Below are positions 6,145-7,098 of a stretch of DNA of 7,098 nt, one piece after another (within the stretch, counting starts at the first letter, position 1; every line of letters begins with the position of its first letter). Source of the stretch: Candidatus Caenarcanales bacterium (GTDB lineage: Bacteria; Cyanobacteriota; Vampirovibrionia; Caenarcaniphilales; Caenarcanaceae); the NCBI GenBank assembly GCA_947489925.1, contig CANLFK010000117.1, forward strand, positions 1 to 7,098. The letters are read 5' to 3'. The notes beneath the pieces are model-generated. The model was not told the origin of the DNA, searched no databases, and saw only the letters and a program-made list of their open reading frames with translations. A program made the position numbers and the translations under genes.

Positions 6145-6184
6145 AAATTTTTAAAATTAACTAAAAATTGGGCAAGAAAGAAAT

Positions 6185-7098
6185 ATGAAGTCTCGCATAT
6201 ACTCTTTTTTCAATCAATATGTTTTTGAAGTTTTTTCGCTAGATTTGCGTTCTTTAGCTTTGTTTAGAATTTGTTTGGGTTTAATTTTAATTGCTGATTT
6301 AATTGTCAGAGCCGAACATCTCGAAGATTATTATACTGATTTGGGTGTTTTGCCCCGCAGCTTTTTAATTGATAATTATTTGCATCCTTGTCAGTGGAGT
6401 TTTCATTTATTAAGTGGTGAAACTTTAATACAAATAATTTTATTTGGAGTGGCAATTTTATTTGCTTTAGCTTTAATAATGGGCTATCAGACAAGAATGG
6501 TAACTATTATTTCATGGGTTTTTTTAGTTTCTTTGCAAAATAGAAATTTAATGGTAAATGATCATGGAGATTTAGTTTTAAGACTACTTTTATTTTGGTC
6601 AATCTTTTTGCCATTGGGGGCGAAGTTTTCGGTTGATGAAATTAAAAAAGGAAAATCATTTGAAACTGAATTTTTTTCGGTAGGTACAATGGCTTTGATT
6701 TTACAAATATGTTTTATTTATTGGTTTACAGTTTTATGGAAATCATCTGCTCTTTGGACAAAGGAATTCAGTGCTATTTATTATGCTTTTAATTTAGATT
6801 ATCTCAGCAAACCTTTAGCTAAATTTTTATTGAATTATCCCACTTTATTAAAATCTTTAACTTGTTCAACACTTTATATAGAATTTTATATTCCATTTTT
6901 GCTTTTTATTCCACGATTTACAAAGGTTTTGCGATTAATTGTTATTAGTATTTTTATAGGTTTACATACTAGTTTTATATTATGTTTGTATTTAGGATTA
7001 TTTCCATTAATAAGTATAACTGCTTGGTTAGTATTAATCCCAAGTCTCTTCTGGGACAAGATATTTAAGCTATCAACTATAAAAAATCTAAAAGTAAG
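6185..7098 (+). CDS. HTTM-domain membrane protein (vitamin K-dependent carboxylase-like), 3' end missing
   Basis: An open frame of 304 codons runs off the window, so the C-terminus is missing. Seen: a short cytosolic start followed by SLDLRSLALFRICLGLIL (18-35), YYTDLGVLPRSF (49-60), and the strongly conserved block LQNRNLMVNDHGDLVLRLLL (117-136) with FLPLGAKFS after it. These features are characteristic of bacterial HTTM (horizontally transferred transmembrane) proteins, distantly related to the membrane half of gamma-glutamyl carboxylase. Hydrophobic segments lie at about 24-41, 81-100, 105-117, 129-146, 167-185, 230-243 and 249-290, consistent with a multi-pass inner-membrane protein. Carboxylase activity is not shown for most bacterial members, so the substrate is unknown. 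AAGAAAG six to seven bases before the ATG is the nearest thing to a ribosome site in the window. Family membership is confident, function is not. Confidence 0.88.
   Translation, partial: MKSRIYSFFNQYVFEVFSLDLRSLALFRICLGLILIADLIVRAEHLEDYYTDLGVLPRSFLIDNYLHPCQWSFHLLSGETLIQIILFGVAILFALALIMGYQTRMVTIISWVFLVSLQNRNLMVNDHGDLVLRLLLFWSIFLPLGAKFSVDEIKKGKSFETEFFSVGTMALILQICFIYWFTVLWKSSALWTKEFSAIYYAFNLDYLSKPLAKFLLNYPTLLKSLTCSTLYIEFYIPFLLFIPRFTKVLRLIVISIFIGLHTSFILCLYLGLFPLISITAWLVLIPSLFWDKIFKLSTIKNLKV

Noticed and set aside
6306..6494. Minus-strand open frame of 62 codons
   Set aside because: It is antisense to the conserved HTTM coding region and has no recognisable features.

Overview
The window is about 7.1 kb of AT-rich bacterial chromosome. 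Hand counts over 240-base blocks give roughly 23-30% G+C in tilS and pyrF. A lipoprotein-type efflux adaptor with a lipobox points to a two-membrane (Gram-negative type) cell. Almost no start codon has a recognisable Shine-Dalgarno sequence. PyrF is the short class I form of 241 residues, which argues mildly against Bacteroidota. TGA is used as a stop, so the standard code applies. I cannot assign a phylum from sequence alone; an AT-rich, poorly cultured lineage is plausible.

Layout. Positions 1-94 are non-coding as far as I can see and hold a TTA/TTATT-rich low-complexity tract (about 37-60). On the minus strand lie an SRPBCC-fold protein (95-553) and a small hypothetical gene (626-913). Each has an almost identical 41-42 base repeat upstream that contains a sigma-70-like promoter. 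On the plus strand pyrF (1027-1752) follows, divergent from the small gene. Behind it is a compact inverted-repeat element (1775-1932) with G+C-rich arms. That element is flanked by a perfect 43-base duplication of the 3' end of pyrF.

Next comes a long minus-strand block, read from right to left: tilS (4377-5774), a hypothetical gene (3966-4271), an RND-type efflux adaptor lipoprotein (2745-3860) and a metallo-beta-lactamase-fold hydrolase (2029-2667). At the right end, on the plus strand and divergent from tilS, are a small Asn-rich hypothetical gene (5908-6144) and an HTTM-family membrane protein (6185 onward) cut by the window edge.

Most genes are housekeeping functions: pyrimidine synthesis, tRNA-Ile2 lysidine formation, efflux and thiol-ester or sulfur-type hydrolysis. 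They do not form one pathway. I see no defence system, CRISPR array, rRNA, tRNA, integrase or transposase. The two points most worth following are the insertion-like element that duplicates the pyrF tail while preserving its stop codon, and the duplicated promoter-leader around the small gene at 626-913.
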